Assembly (NCBI RefSeq): GCF_004101865.1
Contig: NZ_CP026118.1
Location: 1,505,001 to 1,569,000, forward strand
Direction of reading: 5' to 3'
Length of the DNA: 64,000 bases
From: Halobacillus litoralis
Lineage (GTDB): Bacteria > Bacillota > Bacilli > Bacillales > Halobacillaceae
Shown: positions 44,955 through 53,813 of the stretch, piece after piece
How the letters are laid out: each line of letters begins with the position of its first letter
Position numbering within the stretch: the first letter of the stretch is position 1
Translations under genes and position numbers: made by a program
The notes under the pieces: generated by a model
Told to the model about the DNA's origin: nothing
What the model saw: the letters and a program-made list of their open reading frames with translations, nothing else
Databases searched by the model: none

Positions 44955-45710
44955 TCACGAGCTCATCCATCCACCATCAACATTCAAAATATGTCCATTC
45001 ACGTAGTCGGAAGCATCAGAAGCTAGAAATATCGCTGCACCTTGCAAATCATCCGGTGTCCCCCAACGTCCTTGTGGAATCCGAGAAGTGATATAAGCAT
45101 TTCTTTCTTCATTTTCACGAATTGGTGCTGTGTTGTCTGTTGCCATATAGCCAGGTGCAATCGCATTGACATTAACACCTTTACTTCCCCACTCATTCGC
45201 AAATGATTTCGTCAAACCGGCAACCGCATGCTTACTTGCCGTATAAGCAGGCACCTTCAGACCGCCTTGGTAGGAGAGCATTGAAGCAATGTTGATGATT
45301 TTCCCCGATTTATTTTCTAACATGTGCGTTCCTACTTCACGGCACAATTGGAAAACAGCGTGTTGGTTCACGTCAATCACTTCGAACCAATCTTCATTTG
45401 AAAAGTCCTTCGCGTCAGATCTGCGGATAATTCCTGCATTATTGACAAGGACATCGATACGTCCGCGAATGGCGATCGCTTCACCAGCCAGCTTTTCAGC
45501 TGCACCTTTTTCACTCAAATCAGAAATCAACTCATGAAAAGTCCCACCAACTTCTTCTACCTTTTGTTTCGTGTCTTGCAGTGTTCTCGTACCTACACCG
45601 ATGACCTCAGCACCTGCTTTAGCAAGTCCAACGGAAATCCCTTGTCCCAACCCTCTGCTTGCTCCTGTTACCAAGGCTACTTTACCGTTCAAAGAAAATA
45701 ACGAATCCAT
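44955..45710 (-). CDS. kduD: 2-deoxy-D-gluconate 3-dehydrogenase / 2,5-diketo-3-deoxygluconate reductase KduD
   Basis: Reduces the product of KduI to 2-keto-3-deoxygluconate with NAD(P)H. Classical SDR: VTGASRGLGQGIS loop, NNAGIIRRSDAKDF, Ser in NIASMLSYQGG and YTASKHAVAG. The start at 45710 gives MDSLFSLNGKVALVTG with AGGAGG 11 bases upstream. 251 residues. First gene of kduD-kduI, driven by a promoter overlapped by a palindromic operator and divergent from the LacI regulator. Confidence 0.94.
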   Translation of the reverse strand: MDSLFSLNGKVALVTGASRGLGQGISVGLAKAGAEVIGVGTRTLQDTKQKVEEVGGTFHELISDLSEKGAAEKLAGEAIAIRGRIDVLVNNAGIIRRSDAKDFSNEDWFEVIDVNQHAVFQLCREVGTHMLENKSGKIINIASMLSYQGGLKVPAYTASKHAVAGLTKSFANEWGSKGVNVNAIAPGYMATDNTAPIRENEERNAYITSRIPQGRWGTPDDLQGAAIFLASDASDYVNGHILNVDGGWMSS

Positions 45711-45765
45711 CTGAATTAAAGACCTCCTTAGGTTCAATCCCTTTCATTTTGTATGAATTTGCATC

Positions 45766-45787
45766 ATAATAACAACGTTGTTATTAT
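45766..45787. promoter_or_regulatory. Perfect 22-bp palindrome, probable operator of the LacI-type regulator
   Basis: The half-site ATAATAACAAC (45766-45776) is followed directly by its exact complement (45777-45787), with the central CG typical of LacI-family sites. It begins at the -10 box of the kduD promoter, so a bound repressor would block kduD-kduI. It lies between kduD and the divergent regulator gene. Confidence 0.8.
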
Positions 45788-45814
45788 TGTAAATGTAAAG
45801 GCTTTCTTTGTCAA
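45786..45814 (-). promoter_or_regulatory. kduD-kduI promoter
   Basis: TTGACA (45809-45814) and TACAAT (45786-45791) on the minus strand are 17 bases apart. Confidence 0.82.
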
Positions 45815-45908
45815 CGAAGTTATTGATAATTGACTTTCGGATGATATATCCAAAATGTAACTGATATAATTCTAATCATGTCGCCATTACTGAACACAGG
45901 CTTTCTAG

Positions 45909-45940
45909 TACTACAACGCAAACGCCGTGATCACCCCCAT
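45909..45940. repeat. Degenerate relic of the 123-bp repeat family
   Basis: CAACGCAAACGCCGTGATCA and the following CCCCC match the first 30 or so bases of the repeats at 29531 and 42451, including the upstream flank TAGTA shared with the 42451 unit. The rest of the element is missing. It lies 70 bases before the regulator start. Confidence 0.55.
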
Positions 45941-46010
45941 CTTATGTAACGCATAAAAAAGACAGTTGAAATTTTATTATTGCCTGATTATAAAAAATGG
46001 AGGTTCACCT

Positions 46011-47000
46011 ATGGGAGTTACCATTAAAGATATTGCCAAAGCAGCGGACGTCAGTTATTCTACGGTTTCCAAAGCACTGCGGGACAGCCCGCTCGTTAAA
46101 GAACCAACGAAACAGAAGATAATAGAGATCGCTCACCAGCTCGGCTACCAGCCGAACGTAGCAGCACGTAGTCTAGTATCCAAGAAATCTCATACCATCG
46201 GCGTTGTGTGGCCTACAATTGAACGTGTCACCCATTCAGCTTTAGTGACTGGGTTGAATAAGCGACTAGAAGAACTATCCTATACTACCTTGATCTCTAT
46301 CAATGAGATGGAATGCGCGATCAATACATTCAACCGCTATCAAGTCGATGCCATTGTCGCTTTTGATGAAAAAAATTCTCGAGAACCGGCCAATTCTACA
46401 GTACCTATCGTGACTTATGGGATCGCTCACAAGGATGCCCCGTTTCCAACAGTGGACGTCAACCGTAAACAGGCGATCCGAACTGCTGTAGAACACTTGA
46501 TCAACATCGGACATCAATCCATAAGCTATATTGGTGATATGGTCCAGGAAGATCACCTTCAAGAGGAAAAAGTGGAAGGATTCAGACAAGCAATCACAGA
46601 AGCTGAGTTAGGGCTTTCCTCAACATCAATCATGGAAGTCACGGATTTAGAGTCTTATGATGGCTATGAAGCTATGAAAAAGCTTTTAAAAGAACCAGAC
46701 CATCCTACCGCTATCATTAGTGGGAGTCATGATTTATCCAAAGGGATTTTGAGAGCGATTCATGAAAATGGGCTATCCATCCCTGACGATATCTCAATCA
46801 TAAGTTATGACAACATACCTGCTACCGAAACCTTTGAAGTTCCATTATCGACTGTAGGTGTTCCGTTGGATATCATTACCGAGAAGCTTTCGGAGGTCCT
46901 GATCGCTTTAATTAATGAGGAAGAAGTTAATCATAGTATTTACTTGAAGCCTGAATTGAATATTACCCAATCGTGCGCAACTCTGAATGGAGGAAAATGA
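46011..47000 (+). CDS. kdgR: LacI-family transcriptional regulator, probable KdgR
   Basis: A 329-residue repressor. The helix-turn-helix TIKDIAKAADVSYSTVSKAL occupies residues 3-22, the hinge helix is NVAARSLVSKKS, and a periplasmic-binding-like effector domain follows (TIGVVWPTIE onwards, ISYDNIPATETFEVPLSTV). The start at 46011 has TGGAGG 7 bases upstream; an ATG 45 bases earlier has none. It is divergent from kduD, with a perfect palindrome between, so it likely represses kduDI and responds to a uronate-derived effector. The rhamnogalacturonan esterase follows directly. Confidence 0.82.
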   Translation: MGVTIKDIAKAADVSYSTVSKALRDSPLVKEPTKQKIIEIAHQLGYQPNVAARSLVSKKSHTIGVVWPTIERVTHSALVTGLNKRLEELSYTTLISINEMECAINTFNRYQVDAIVAFDEKNSREPANSTVPIVTYGIAHKDAPFPTVDVNRKQAIRTAVEHLINIGHQSISYIGDMVQEDHLQEEKVEGFRQAITEAELGLSSTSIMEVTDLESYDGYEAMKKLLKEPDHPTAIISGSHDLSKGILRAIHENGLSIPDDISIISYDNIPATETFEVPLSTVGVPLDIITEKLSEVLIALINEEEVNHSIYLKPELNITQSCATLNGGK

Positions 47001-47699
47001 ATGAATGAACTGCAAGTTTTCCTAACTGGCGATTCGACCATGGCTCATTATCCCACTTCCCACTTCCCCCAGACAGGCTGGGGGCAAAAGCTGGCTTCTT
47101 TTTTCACAGAAGATGTCATTATTCAAAACAAAGCTATGAATGGAAGAAGTTCCAAAAGTTTCTTAGCAGAAGGGCGTCTTGATGAAATAAAAGGAATGCT
47201 TCAACCTGGCGACTATTTGTTCATTCAATTTGGTCATAATGACAGCAAGCCTGACAAAGCACGAAAAACGCACCCTTTTAGTTCCTATCAGGAAAATCTG
47301 ATTACTTTTATAGAAGCAGCCAGATCGATGGAGGCGATCCCCTTTTTACTCACTCCAATCCAACGGAGAAGGTTCAATGAGGACGGAACCCTTCAACAAA
47401 CACATGGTTCTTACCCAGAGGCGATGAGGCAGGTCGCCGAAACCCATTCGGTAACCCTCATCGATATGACTGCATTAACATCTAGACTCCTCCTTGATCT
47501 TGGTCCGGGAAACTCTAAAGAACTTTTCATGTGGCTTGAAGAAAAAGCAAGTCCCAACTTTCCGGAAGGCGCGCAAGATGACACGCATCTGAATCAAAAA
47601 GGTGCGTATCACATAGCAAGAATAGTTGCTGAATCAATCAAGTTTGAAGGTTTAATGCTGTCCCGGTTTGTCCAACTCCCCGATCAGAACAACATTTGA
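47001..47699 (+). CDS. rhgT: Rhamnogalacturonan acetylesterase RhgT-like (SGNH hydrolase)
   Basis: Removes acetyl groups from rhamnogalacturonan fragments. SGNH/GDSL blocks: VFLTGDSTMAHY (Ser), AMNGRSSKSF (Gly), FIQFGHNDSK (Asn) and DDTHLNQKGA (Asp and His). The GDST form is typical of the RhgT/YesT group. 232 residues, no signal peptide, so it is likely intracellular. The ATG follows the regulator stop with no gap, and the end overlaps the AEC gene by 16 bases tail to tail. Confidence 0.9.
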   Translation: MNELQVFLTGDSTMAHYPTSHFPQTGWGQKLASFFTEDVIIQNKAMNGRSSKSFLAEGRLDEIKGMLQPGDYLFIQFGHNDSKPDKARKTHPFSSYQENLITFIEAARSMEAIPFLLTPIQRRRFNEDGTLQQTHGSYPEAMRQVAETHSVTLIDMTALTSRLLLDLGPGNSKELFMWLEEKASPNFPEGAQDDTHLNQKGAYHIARIVAESIKFEGLMLSRFVQLPDQNNI

Positions 47700-48604
47700 G
47701 CAAAATAAATAGTAAGAGTCACAGTCACCATACTGAAGACCGTGGAAGCTAATACAATTTGAGCCGCCAGTTCTGGTTCACTGCGGTATTCCTGAGCGAT
47801 GATCGCACTGTTCACAGAACTCGGCATCCCTGAGGAAATCAATAATGCTTGAGCAAGCACTCCTTCATAGCCCAATATCCAAATGAGCAATAAAGCCAGA
47901 AGCGGACCAAGGAGCAATCGTATGAATAAACTGAAATATACGATCACAAGTTTGAATTTGAAGGTCAATTGTGCCACTTGTGCCCCTAAAGTAATCAAGG
48001 CGATACCGATCATAGCGTTTGCCACATATTCCCCAGGTTTCATAATAAACTCGGGCACGTCCACATTCCCTATGTTCAAAAGCACGCCAAGGGTCATCGC
48101 GTAGATCGCTGGCATCTTTAATAGACCAAGCAATGCCCTTCCTTTTCCTTCATCAACAGCCCGTAAAGAAAAAACACCATATGTATATGAAAATACATTT
48201 TGCAAAGTCATTACGATGACTTGGATCGTGGCAGCAAAGGGGTCCTGTTTAAATGCCAAGTCATTGACCGGGATCCCATAGTTTCCAGAATTATAAAGCA
48301 ATACACTATTCGTAAATACACCCCTGACCCCTTTGGTATATCTTCCTAACCGTGCGAAAAGTTGTACAATAAGATAAAGCGCACAAATGAATAAAGCAAA
48401 AAACAGAATGACCTTAACCAGTAAATCAAGCGAAAAGGAAGATTCATAGAGATTAACCAGCACGAAGCCCGGGCTCAAAAAATAAATGTTGAGCTTTGCT
48501 AGAGTGAAGAGGTCTAGCTTGAACGTTTTATGCATCACCGCTCCGACCCCTATTAAGATGAATACAGGAACGATGATATTGAGAAAAATAAAAATAATTT
48601 CCAT
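47684..48604 (-). CDS. AEC-family transporter (auxin efflux carrier-like)
   Basis: A 306-residue protein with about ten membrane helices. LLYNSGNYGIPVNDLAF and the C-terminal LLISSGMPSSVNSAIIAQEY are the conserved AEC blocks. The start at 48604 (MEIIFIFLNIIVP) has GGAGG 11 bases upstream; an ATG 48 bases earlier is less likely. AEC proteins move small organic acids. In this locus it might handle a uronate, malonate or other acid; this is unproven. No terminator is obvious between it and the convergent rhgT. Confidence 0.82.
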   Translation of the reverse strand: MEIIFIFLNIIVPVFILIGVGAVMHKTFKLDLFTLAKLNIYFLSPGFVLVNLYESSFSLDLLVKVILFFALFICALYLIVQLFARLGRYTKGVRGVFTNSVLLYNSGNYGIPVNDLAFKQDPFAATIQVIVMTLQNVFSYTYGVFSLRAVDEGKGRALLGLLKMPAIYAMTLGVLLNIGNVDVPEFIMKPGEYVANAMIGIALITLGAQVAQLTFKFKLVIVYFSLFIRLLLGPLLALLLIWILGYEGVLAQALLISSGMPSSVNSAIIAQEYRSEPELAAQIVLASTVFSMVTVTLTIYFAQMLF

Positions 48605-48708
48605 AAAATTCCTCACCTCCTCTTTGAAAACAATCTCTCCACCCTGTATCATTCATTTCCTATCTAAACAAACATGGCCCTCTTCCTGAGGGCCATGTTC
48701 TACTCACT

Positions 48709-49344
48709 TTACACCGCTTCACCAGCTACTTTTATTTCTTCGATGTTCTCAAAACATTTCAAGCCCAACCACATATTCAAGTGAGCAAAAATCGTAAACC
48801 CGAAGATCGGTATGAACCCGGGGAAAGATATGAAGAAATAATAGGTGGACAAACCAGTAATGATCATAAGCACCAGATTGCTCGGCTTTAAAAACCCGAT
48901 AAACAGGGCCTGTTTGATGGTTTGCAGCACTTTCAAATCATAGTGGACATAAACAGGAAAGATGTACATGAGCACAATGATGAACGTTAAACAGCAAATG
49001 AGCGCAACGGTAGATAGAATATCAAATAATATTCCATCAAACTGACGGAAGAAGTGCAAGTCATAAAAGCATACGACACCAACGGAAGTCATCGTTAGAG
49101 TAAGGCCGTTCGCTCTGAAAAATTCTTGCCGGAACGTCGCAAAGAAGGTTTTCACCAGGCGAGGTACTGGTTGTCCCATTGCCGCTTTCCTGGTGACTGT
49201 ATATAAAGCGACGGTACTTGGAGCAATTCCGAAAATAATTCCTCCCAATAGCGTACAACCAATCCACATCAGATTCAGTAAAGCAAAATGGGTCACCCAG
49301 TTGCATAACGCCAGGACTCCCGCTAACAAACGTCCTCCCTGCAT
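48709..49344 (-). CDS. yesL: YesL-family membrane protein (DUF624)
   Basis: A 211-residue protein with five or six membrane helices. The start at 49344 (MQGGRLLAGVLALCNWVTHF) has AAGGAGG 8 bases upstream; an ATG 39 bases earlier lies in the preceding spacer. DUF624 proteins such as Bacillus YesL lie next to oligosaccharide ABC importers; their role is unknown. Here it is in the same run as the YesOPQ importer. Confidence 0.82.
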   Translation of the reverse strand: MQGGRLLAGVLALCNWVTHFALLNLMWIGCTLLGGIIFGIAPSTVALYTVTRKAAMGQPVPRLVKTFFATFRQEFFRANGLTLTMTSVGVVCFYDLHFFRQFDGILFDILSTVALICCLTFIIVLMYIFPVYVHYDLKVLQTIKQALFIGFLKPSNLVLMIITGLSTYYFFISFPGFIPIFGFTIFAHLNMWLGLKCFENIEEIKVAGEAV

Positions 49345-49401
49345 TGTAAAAACCTCCTTGGAATGGTCTGAATCAGTATCCACGCGTTCTCTCTATTCCC
49401 A

Positions 49402-50694
49402 TCAACCACTATAGGTCGGCTGATGTAATAACTCTTCGATCCTGATCGACTGTTTTTCTTTGACTGACTTCCATACTGCTTCGCCGGTCGTCACGGCGTA
49501 TGCACCATCCTTACTCCCCGACAGAACCTTATAAGGACGCGAAGGGTCTTCCCCCATGAAGATGTCCTCTTGAATAATCGGATCGCCGCCCCCATGTCCA
49601 CCTTCCTGTTTCAAAACATTGATGGTTTCTTTGGAGCCGAAGAGAGGAAAGTACTCGATCGTTTGTTCTGGTACCGGAAAGGGAACGCGTGACGGAGCAT
49701 GAAACTCTGTTGTTTCAATTCTCCCTTTTGTACCATTAATGGCAAGTCGATACCCTTCATAAGGCAGAGAAAAATTAATAGAATAACTCAACAGGGCCCC
49801 TTGATCATACTTGATGGCAGCCGTGTATGTGTCTTCAATTTCAATATCAGAATCAAAGACACACTGATCCGGCCGGTAATTCGTATATCCATCTTTTCTC
49901 GCTTCATCTGAATCGATATGGTCATCCTTTACAATCGCGCTATTACTTCGTGAATTCCACCTTGTATAATAAGGGCATTCATGTTTAACCTGACATGTCT
50001 TGCAATGACGCCCATCTTCCTGCAACGGATTATGTTCACTTTCCGGCCCATAATAATTCAAAGCTCCGAAAGCAAACACTTCTACAGGTTTTTGGTCCAG
50101 CCACCAGTTGATCAAGTCAAAGTGATGCGAAGATTTGTGGATCGATAACCCGCCCGAGAACTCTCGTTTACGGTTCCAACGTTGAAAATAACTTGATCCG
50201 TGGTACGTATCAATGTACCAGTTCAAATCTACAGACGTAACACGCCCGACTTTCCCTGATAAAATCAGCTCTTTGATTCTCATATGATAGGGGCTATAAC
50301 GATAATTAAAGGTGACCGTGACTTCACCTTTGCTCTTCTTCTCTGCTTCCATCACCCGGCGGCTGTCACGGGCTGTAGTAGTCATCGGTTTTTCAGTAAT
50401 CACATCAATGTCATGTTCCAACGCCATCAGGATGTACTCCACATGCGTATCATCCCTGCTTGCGACTATGATTGTATCCGGTTTCGTTTCGGCCACCATT
50501 TTTTTGAATTCTTTTTCATCATATTCAGGAACATTAGCTATCTTAGGAAAAGTAGATTTGCAAACTGCGAATCGCTTCGGATCATGATCTAACAAACCTA
50601 CCAGTTCACTAGTCGCTGCAAACGTACTGATCATTGGACGGATAAACATATCATTTGCCCGCTTACTCACTCCACAAACCGCAAATTTCCTCAT
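49402..50694 (-). CDS. Gfo/Idh/MocA-family oxidoreductase
   Basis: A 430-residue NAD(P)-dependent oxidoreductase. N-terminal Rossmann domain with VASRDDTHVEYILMALEH and VITEKPMTTTARDSRRV (the EKP motif), then KSSHHFDLINWWLDQKP as the catalytic His region. A cysteine cluster, CKTCQVKHECPYY, and a following insert lie near residues 225-245, possibly a metal site. It is probably a sugar or uronate dehydrogenase or glycosidase-like member of the pectin pathway; the substrate is not evident. It follows yesR by 30 bases. Confidence 0.85.
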   Translation of the reverse strand: MRKFAVCGVSKRANDMFIRPMISTFAATSELVGLLDHDPKRFAVCKSTFPKIANVPEYDEKEFKKMVAETKPDTIIVASRDDTHVEYILMALEHDIDVITEKPMTTTARDSRRVMEAEKKSKGEVTVTFNYRYSPYHMRIKELILSGKVGRVTSVDLNWYIDTYHGSSYFQRWNRKREFSGGLSIHKSSHHFDLINWWLDQKPVEVFAFGALNYYGPESEHNPLQEDGRHCKTCQVKHECPYYTRWNSRSNSAIVKDDHIDSDEARKDGYTNYRPDQCVFDSDIEIEDTYTAAIKYDQGALLSYSINFSLPYEGYRLAINGTKGRIETTEFHAPSRVPFPVPEQTIEYFPLFGSKETINVLKQEGGHGGGDPIIQEDIFMGEDPSRPYKVLSGSKDGAYAVTTGEAVWKSVKEKQSIRIEELLHQPTYSG

Positions 50695-50724
50695 GATTCC
50701 AACTCCATTTTTTAAATTGTGTGT

Positions 50725-51846
50725 TCACAGTTCAGGCAGAAGATGCTGCATTTCTATACTTGCCAGAACAAAAGATCCAACACCATGCAGATCGTTCGCT
50801 GTTTTCGGACGATTGATATAGTGTTCATAATCACCGACCCCTGTACCGATGCAAATCTCCGGCATTACAAAGTGTCCGTTTTCATCGAATTCCATCCTGT
50901 CCAGGAGGCCGCGATATCCCTTGATCGCCTGTTGCTTATAGCTTTCATCCACATAACCGGACCGAATCCCTCTGGCAATCGTGTAAACGAAAAGTGCTGA
51001 ACAAGAAGTCTCTATCCAGTTGTCGCTTCTTCCAGGCTTGTCTACAATTTGATACCACAAGCCTGTGTCAGCGTCTTGGTAGTTTATCAAGCTTTCAACA
51101 AGATTCTTAAGAGCTGTCGACAGCTCTTGTTCTGAAGGATGGTTTTCAGGTAAGAAATTAAGGATTTCGTTAAACATGATGCCATACCAGCCAATTGCCC
51201 TGCCCCAGAATTCAGGAGATTTCCCGGTTTCTGAATCTGCCCATGGCTGAATTCTGCTCTCATCCCATGCATGATGATATAAACCCGACCCCTCATCTAA
51301 TGTATGTTTCCGCATTAAACGTTCTTGTTGGAGCACCATTTCCAGTAATTCGGGTTCATTATAGGCTTCTGCATAATTCATGGAAAAAGCCCCGCCCATA
51401 TAGAGCCCGTCCAGCCACATTTGATAAGGATAATGGTCTTTATGCCAGAAACCGCCATCAGAGGTTCGATTCAAAGTCGGAAACATGTTCCGGAGTTTCT
51501 TCGCAGCTTTCCGATATCTCGTATCCTCATACCTTTCATCTAATTCGAACAATAAAAGTCCGGCCTGAATTGCATCTAATTCTTTTCTATTCCACAAAAA
51601 GTTTCCATTTTCATCGATGTTGTGATCGACATAACCTTTGATGTATGCAAGGTAACCCTCACCCCCTGTGATTTCTCTCAGTTGACGCATACTTTCTAAA
51701 AACACACCTTGGTGGTAGTGCCATCTCCCATCAGGCGGCAGCTCAGACGGCTGAAAGGTCGCCATCAATGAATCACATGCCGCTTTCCCCCAATCCAGTG
51801 GAGTATCCAATTTTTTATTTAAAGTCGTCCTTTGATCTGAAACCAT
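50725..51846 (-). CDS. yesR: Unsaturated rhamnogalacturonyl hydrolase, GH105 (YesR/YteR-like)
   Basis: Removes the unsaturated galacturonate from rhamnogalacturonan oligomers made by lyases, in the cytoplasm. (alpha/alpha)6-barrel features: WLDGLYMGGAFSMNYAE (catalytic Asp, as in YteR), GFWHKDHYP, HHAWDESRIQPWADSETG and FWGRAIGWYG. The start at 51846 (MVSDQRTTL) has GAGGAG upstream; the ATG 15 bases earlier overlaps that box. 373 residues. It follows yesQ by 26 bases. Confidence 0.93.
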   Translation of the reverse strand: MVSDQRTTLNKKLDTPLDWGKAACDSLMATFQPSELPPDGRWHYHQGVFLESMRQLREITGGEGYLAYIKGYVDHNIDENGNFLWNRKELDAIQAGLLLFELDERYEDTRYRKAAKKLRNMFPTLNRTSDGGFWHKDHYPYQMWLDGLYMGGAFSMNYAEAYNEPELLEMVLQQERLMRKHTLDEGSGLYHHAWDESRIQPWADSETGKSPEFWGRAIGWYGIMFNEILNFLPENHPSEQELSTALKNLVESLINYQDADTGLWYQIVDKPGRSDNWIETSCSALFVYTIARGIRSGYVDESYKQQAIKGYRGLLDRMEFDENGHFVMPEICIGTGVGDYEHYINRPKTANDLHGVGSFVLASIEMQHLLPEL

Positions 51847-51872
51847 ATTATCTCTCCTCATATAGAAATAGT

Positions 51873-52715
51873 CTAAGCTTTCATACCAGTTGAACTGATG
51901 CCATCAACAATGTATCGCTGGAAGACGAAGAAAATCACGAAAATCGGTAAAATACTTAGTGTGGACATCGCGAACATCGCGCCCCAGTTCGTGACAGAGT
52001 TAGGATCAGAGAAAAGTTTCAAAGCAAGTGAAACCGGGTACTTTTCCGGTGTAGATAGATAAATTAGCGGTCCCATGAAATCATCCCATCTCCAATAGAA
52101 TGAGAAGATAGCCGATGTCATCATGGCCGGGATAATAAGTGGTACGATAATCCGGAAAAAGATATCAAAGGTGTTACACCCATCGATTTTCGCCGCTTCA
52201 TCCAACTCCATAGGAATCGTTCGGATGAACTGCATTATCAAAAATATGAAAAAAGGTATTCCGAAAAATGTCGGCAGAATCAACGGAAGGTAAGTATCGA
52301 TCCAGCCAAATTGATTGAACATGATGTACTGTGGAATCATGACCATTTCAAAGGGGAGCATCATCGTTAACATCATTGCGACGAACCAGATCTTCTTGCC
52401 TGCAAATTTGATTCTGGCAAATCCGTATGCTATCAACGTCGATGATGCGATACTACCGACGGTTGCGATAACAGTAATGACCGTCGAATTCCAAAAGAAC
52501 GTTCCGAAGGTAATTCCTGCAAATCCATTCCAGCCTTCAATATAGTTGGCAAAATGCCATTCATTCGGAATCAAAGAATGAGAGTTCACAAAAACATTTT
52601 CACTCTTTTTCAAAGAACTACTGACCATCCAGATAAGTGGATAGATCATAATTAAAGCGAAAGATCCCATCAATACATGCTGAATGGTCTTTTTCGTAAT
52701 TTTTTTCTTTTTCAT
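51873..52715 (-). CDS. yesQ: Sugar ABC transporter permease YesQ-like
   Basis: Second permease of a CUT1-type importer for rhamnogalacturonan oligosaccharides. 280 residues, six helices; the EAA loop is ELDEAAKIDGCNTFDIFFRI. N-terminus MKKKKITKKTIQHVLMGSFA. It lies 17 bases after yesP. No ATPase gene is present; Bacillus importers of this class share MsmX, encoded elsewhere. Confidence 0.9.
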   Translation of the reverse strand: MKKKKITKKTIQHVLMGSFALIMIYPLIWMVSSSLKKSENVFVNSHSLIPNEWHFANYIEGWNGFAGITFGTFFWNSTVITVIATVGSIASSTLIAYGFARIKFAGKKIWFVAMMLTMMLPFEMVMIPQYIMFNQFGWIDTYLPLILPTFFGIPFFIFLIMQFIRTIPMELDEAAKIDGCNTFDIFFRIIVPLIIPAMMTSAIFSFYWRWDDFMGPLIYLSTPEKYPVSLALKLFSDPNSVTNWGAMFAMSTLSILPIFVIFFVFQRYIVDGISSTGMKA

Positions 52716-52732
52716 GGCTTCTTCTCCTTTCT

Positions 52733-53725
52733 TTATTTCGTATCCGATTCATAATGGACCCAATGTTCAGAGCTCTTGAAAATCAATGCCGTAAATATAG
52801 CGATGATGACCAACATCACCCATGCCATAGCAGAAGCATATCCCATATCGAAATATTCAAAGGCGCGCTGGTACATATAAAGGACATATAACAAAGTGCT
52901 ATTCACCGGCCCACCATTGGTCACAACAAAACTCGGAGTAAAAGCCATGAACCCTTGTATAACCTGCATGATTGTGTTGAAGAGGATAACAGGTGTTAAT
53001 AATGGAATTGTAATAATGAAAAACTGGCGAATAGGACCTGCTCCATCCACACTGGACGCTTCATAAAACGTCTTGGGAATATTCCTTAGACCTGCTAAGA
53101 AAATCAACATAGAGGAGCCGAATTGCCATCCATATAAGACAATCAATGTCCAAATGGCTGTACCAGGATCTCCTAACCATGAGTGTGTCGGCAATCCGAT
53201 GGCAGCAAGGATTGAGTTGAAAGCTCCATCATTACCGAACAATTGACGCCACATGATAGAAACAGCGATACTTCCACCAACTACGGAAGGTAAATATAAC
53301 AGAGTCCGATATAACCCCACCATTTCAACTACTTTATTCAGTGCTAATGCAACCAATAAAGCAAATACTAAACGGATCGGTACAGCTACCCCTGCATAGA
53401 AAAATGTAACTTTCATCGATTTCCAGAATGTCGGATCACTCGTGAACATTCTCGTATAGTTTTCAAGACCGATCCAATTCGGTGTCCCCATCATGTCAAA
53501 ATCTGTGAATGATAAATAAAGAGAGTAAAGAATCGGGAATATTGTCAGAGAGAAAAAACCGATTAAAAATGGAGAAATGAACGCATAACCCGTTACATTC
53601 TTATTCCCCGTGTTAAGTTTTTTGTTAGGTGGAGTCACTTTCATCTTTTTCTTATCTTTGGGCTTCTTTGCCGGATGCTGCGGTTCAATCTTCTCATGGA
53701 CCTCTTCTTGTTTCTTCGGTATCAT
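52733..53725 (-). CDS. yesP: Sugar ABC transporter permease YesP-like
   Basis: First permease of the same importer. A Lys- and Pro-rich cytoplasmic N-terminal tail of about 45 residues precedes six helices (GYAFISPFLIGFFSLTIFP first). The EAA loop is FYEASSVDGAGPIRQFFII. The start at ATG 53725 has GAGGTG 6 bases upstream; a GTG 9 bases earlier is part of the box. 330 residues. A hairpin separates it from yesO. Confidence 0.9.
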   Translation of the reverse strand: MIPKKQEEVHEKIEPQHPAKKPKDKKKMKVTPPNKKLNTGNKNVTGYAFISPFLIGFFSLTIFPILYSLYLSFTDFDMMGTPNWIGLENYTRMFTSDPTFWKSMKVTFFYAGVAVPIRLVFALLVALALNKVVEMVGLYRTLLYLPSVVGGSIAVSIMWRQLFGNDGAFNSILAAIGLPTHSWLGDPGTAIWTLIVLYGWQFGSSMLIFLAGLRNIPKTFYEASSVDGAGPIRQFFIITIPLLTPVILFNTIMQVIQGFMAFTPSFVVTNGGPVNSTLLYVLYMYQRAFEYFDMGYASAMAWVMLVIIAIFTALIFKSSEHWVHYESDTK

Positions 53726-53771
53726 CGCACTCACCTCTTTCGCGTTTATTCAACTCTCCGGATTAGAAAAT

Positions 53772-53797
53772 GGCCCTGATTAAAGCTGATCAGGGCC
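53772..53797 (-). terminator. Hairpin between yesO and yesP (partial terminator or mRNA stabiliser)
   Basis: GGCCCTGAT (53789-53797, minus strand) pairs with ATCAGGGCC (53772-53780), then ATTTTCT. It lies 17 bases after the yesO stop. Such hairpins commonly let the binding protein be made in excess over the permeases. Confidence 0.7.
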
Positions 53798-53813
53798 ACC
53801 CTCCCTAACTATG

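Noticed and set aside
45830..45872. Promoter for the LacI-type gene (TTGACT, TATAAT on the plus strand)
   Set aside because: The two boxes are not at a workable spacing from each other, so I could not decide between them.
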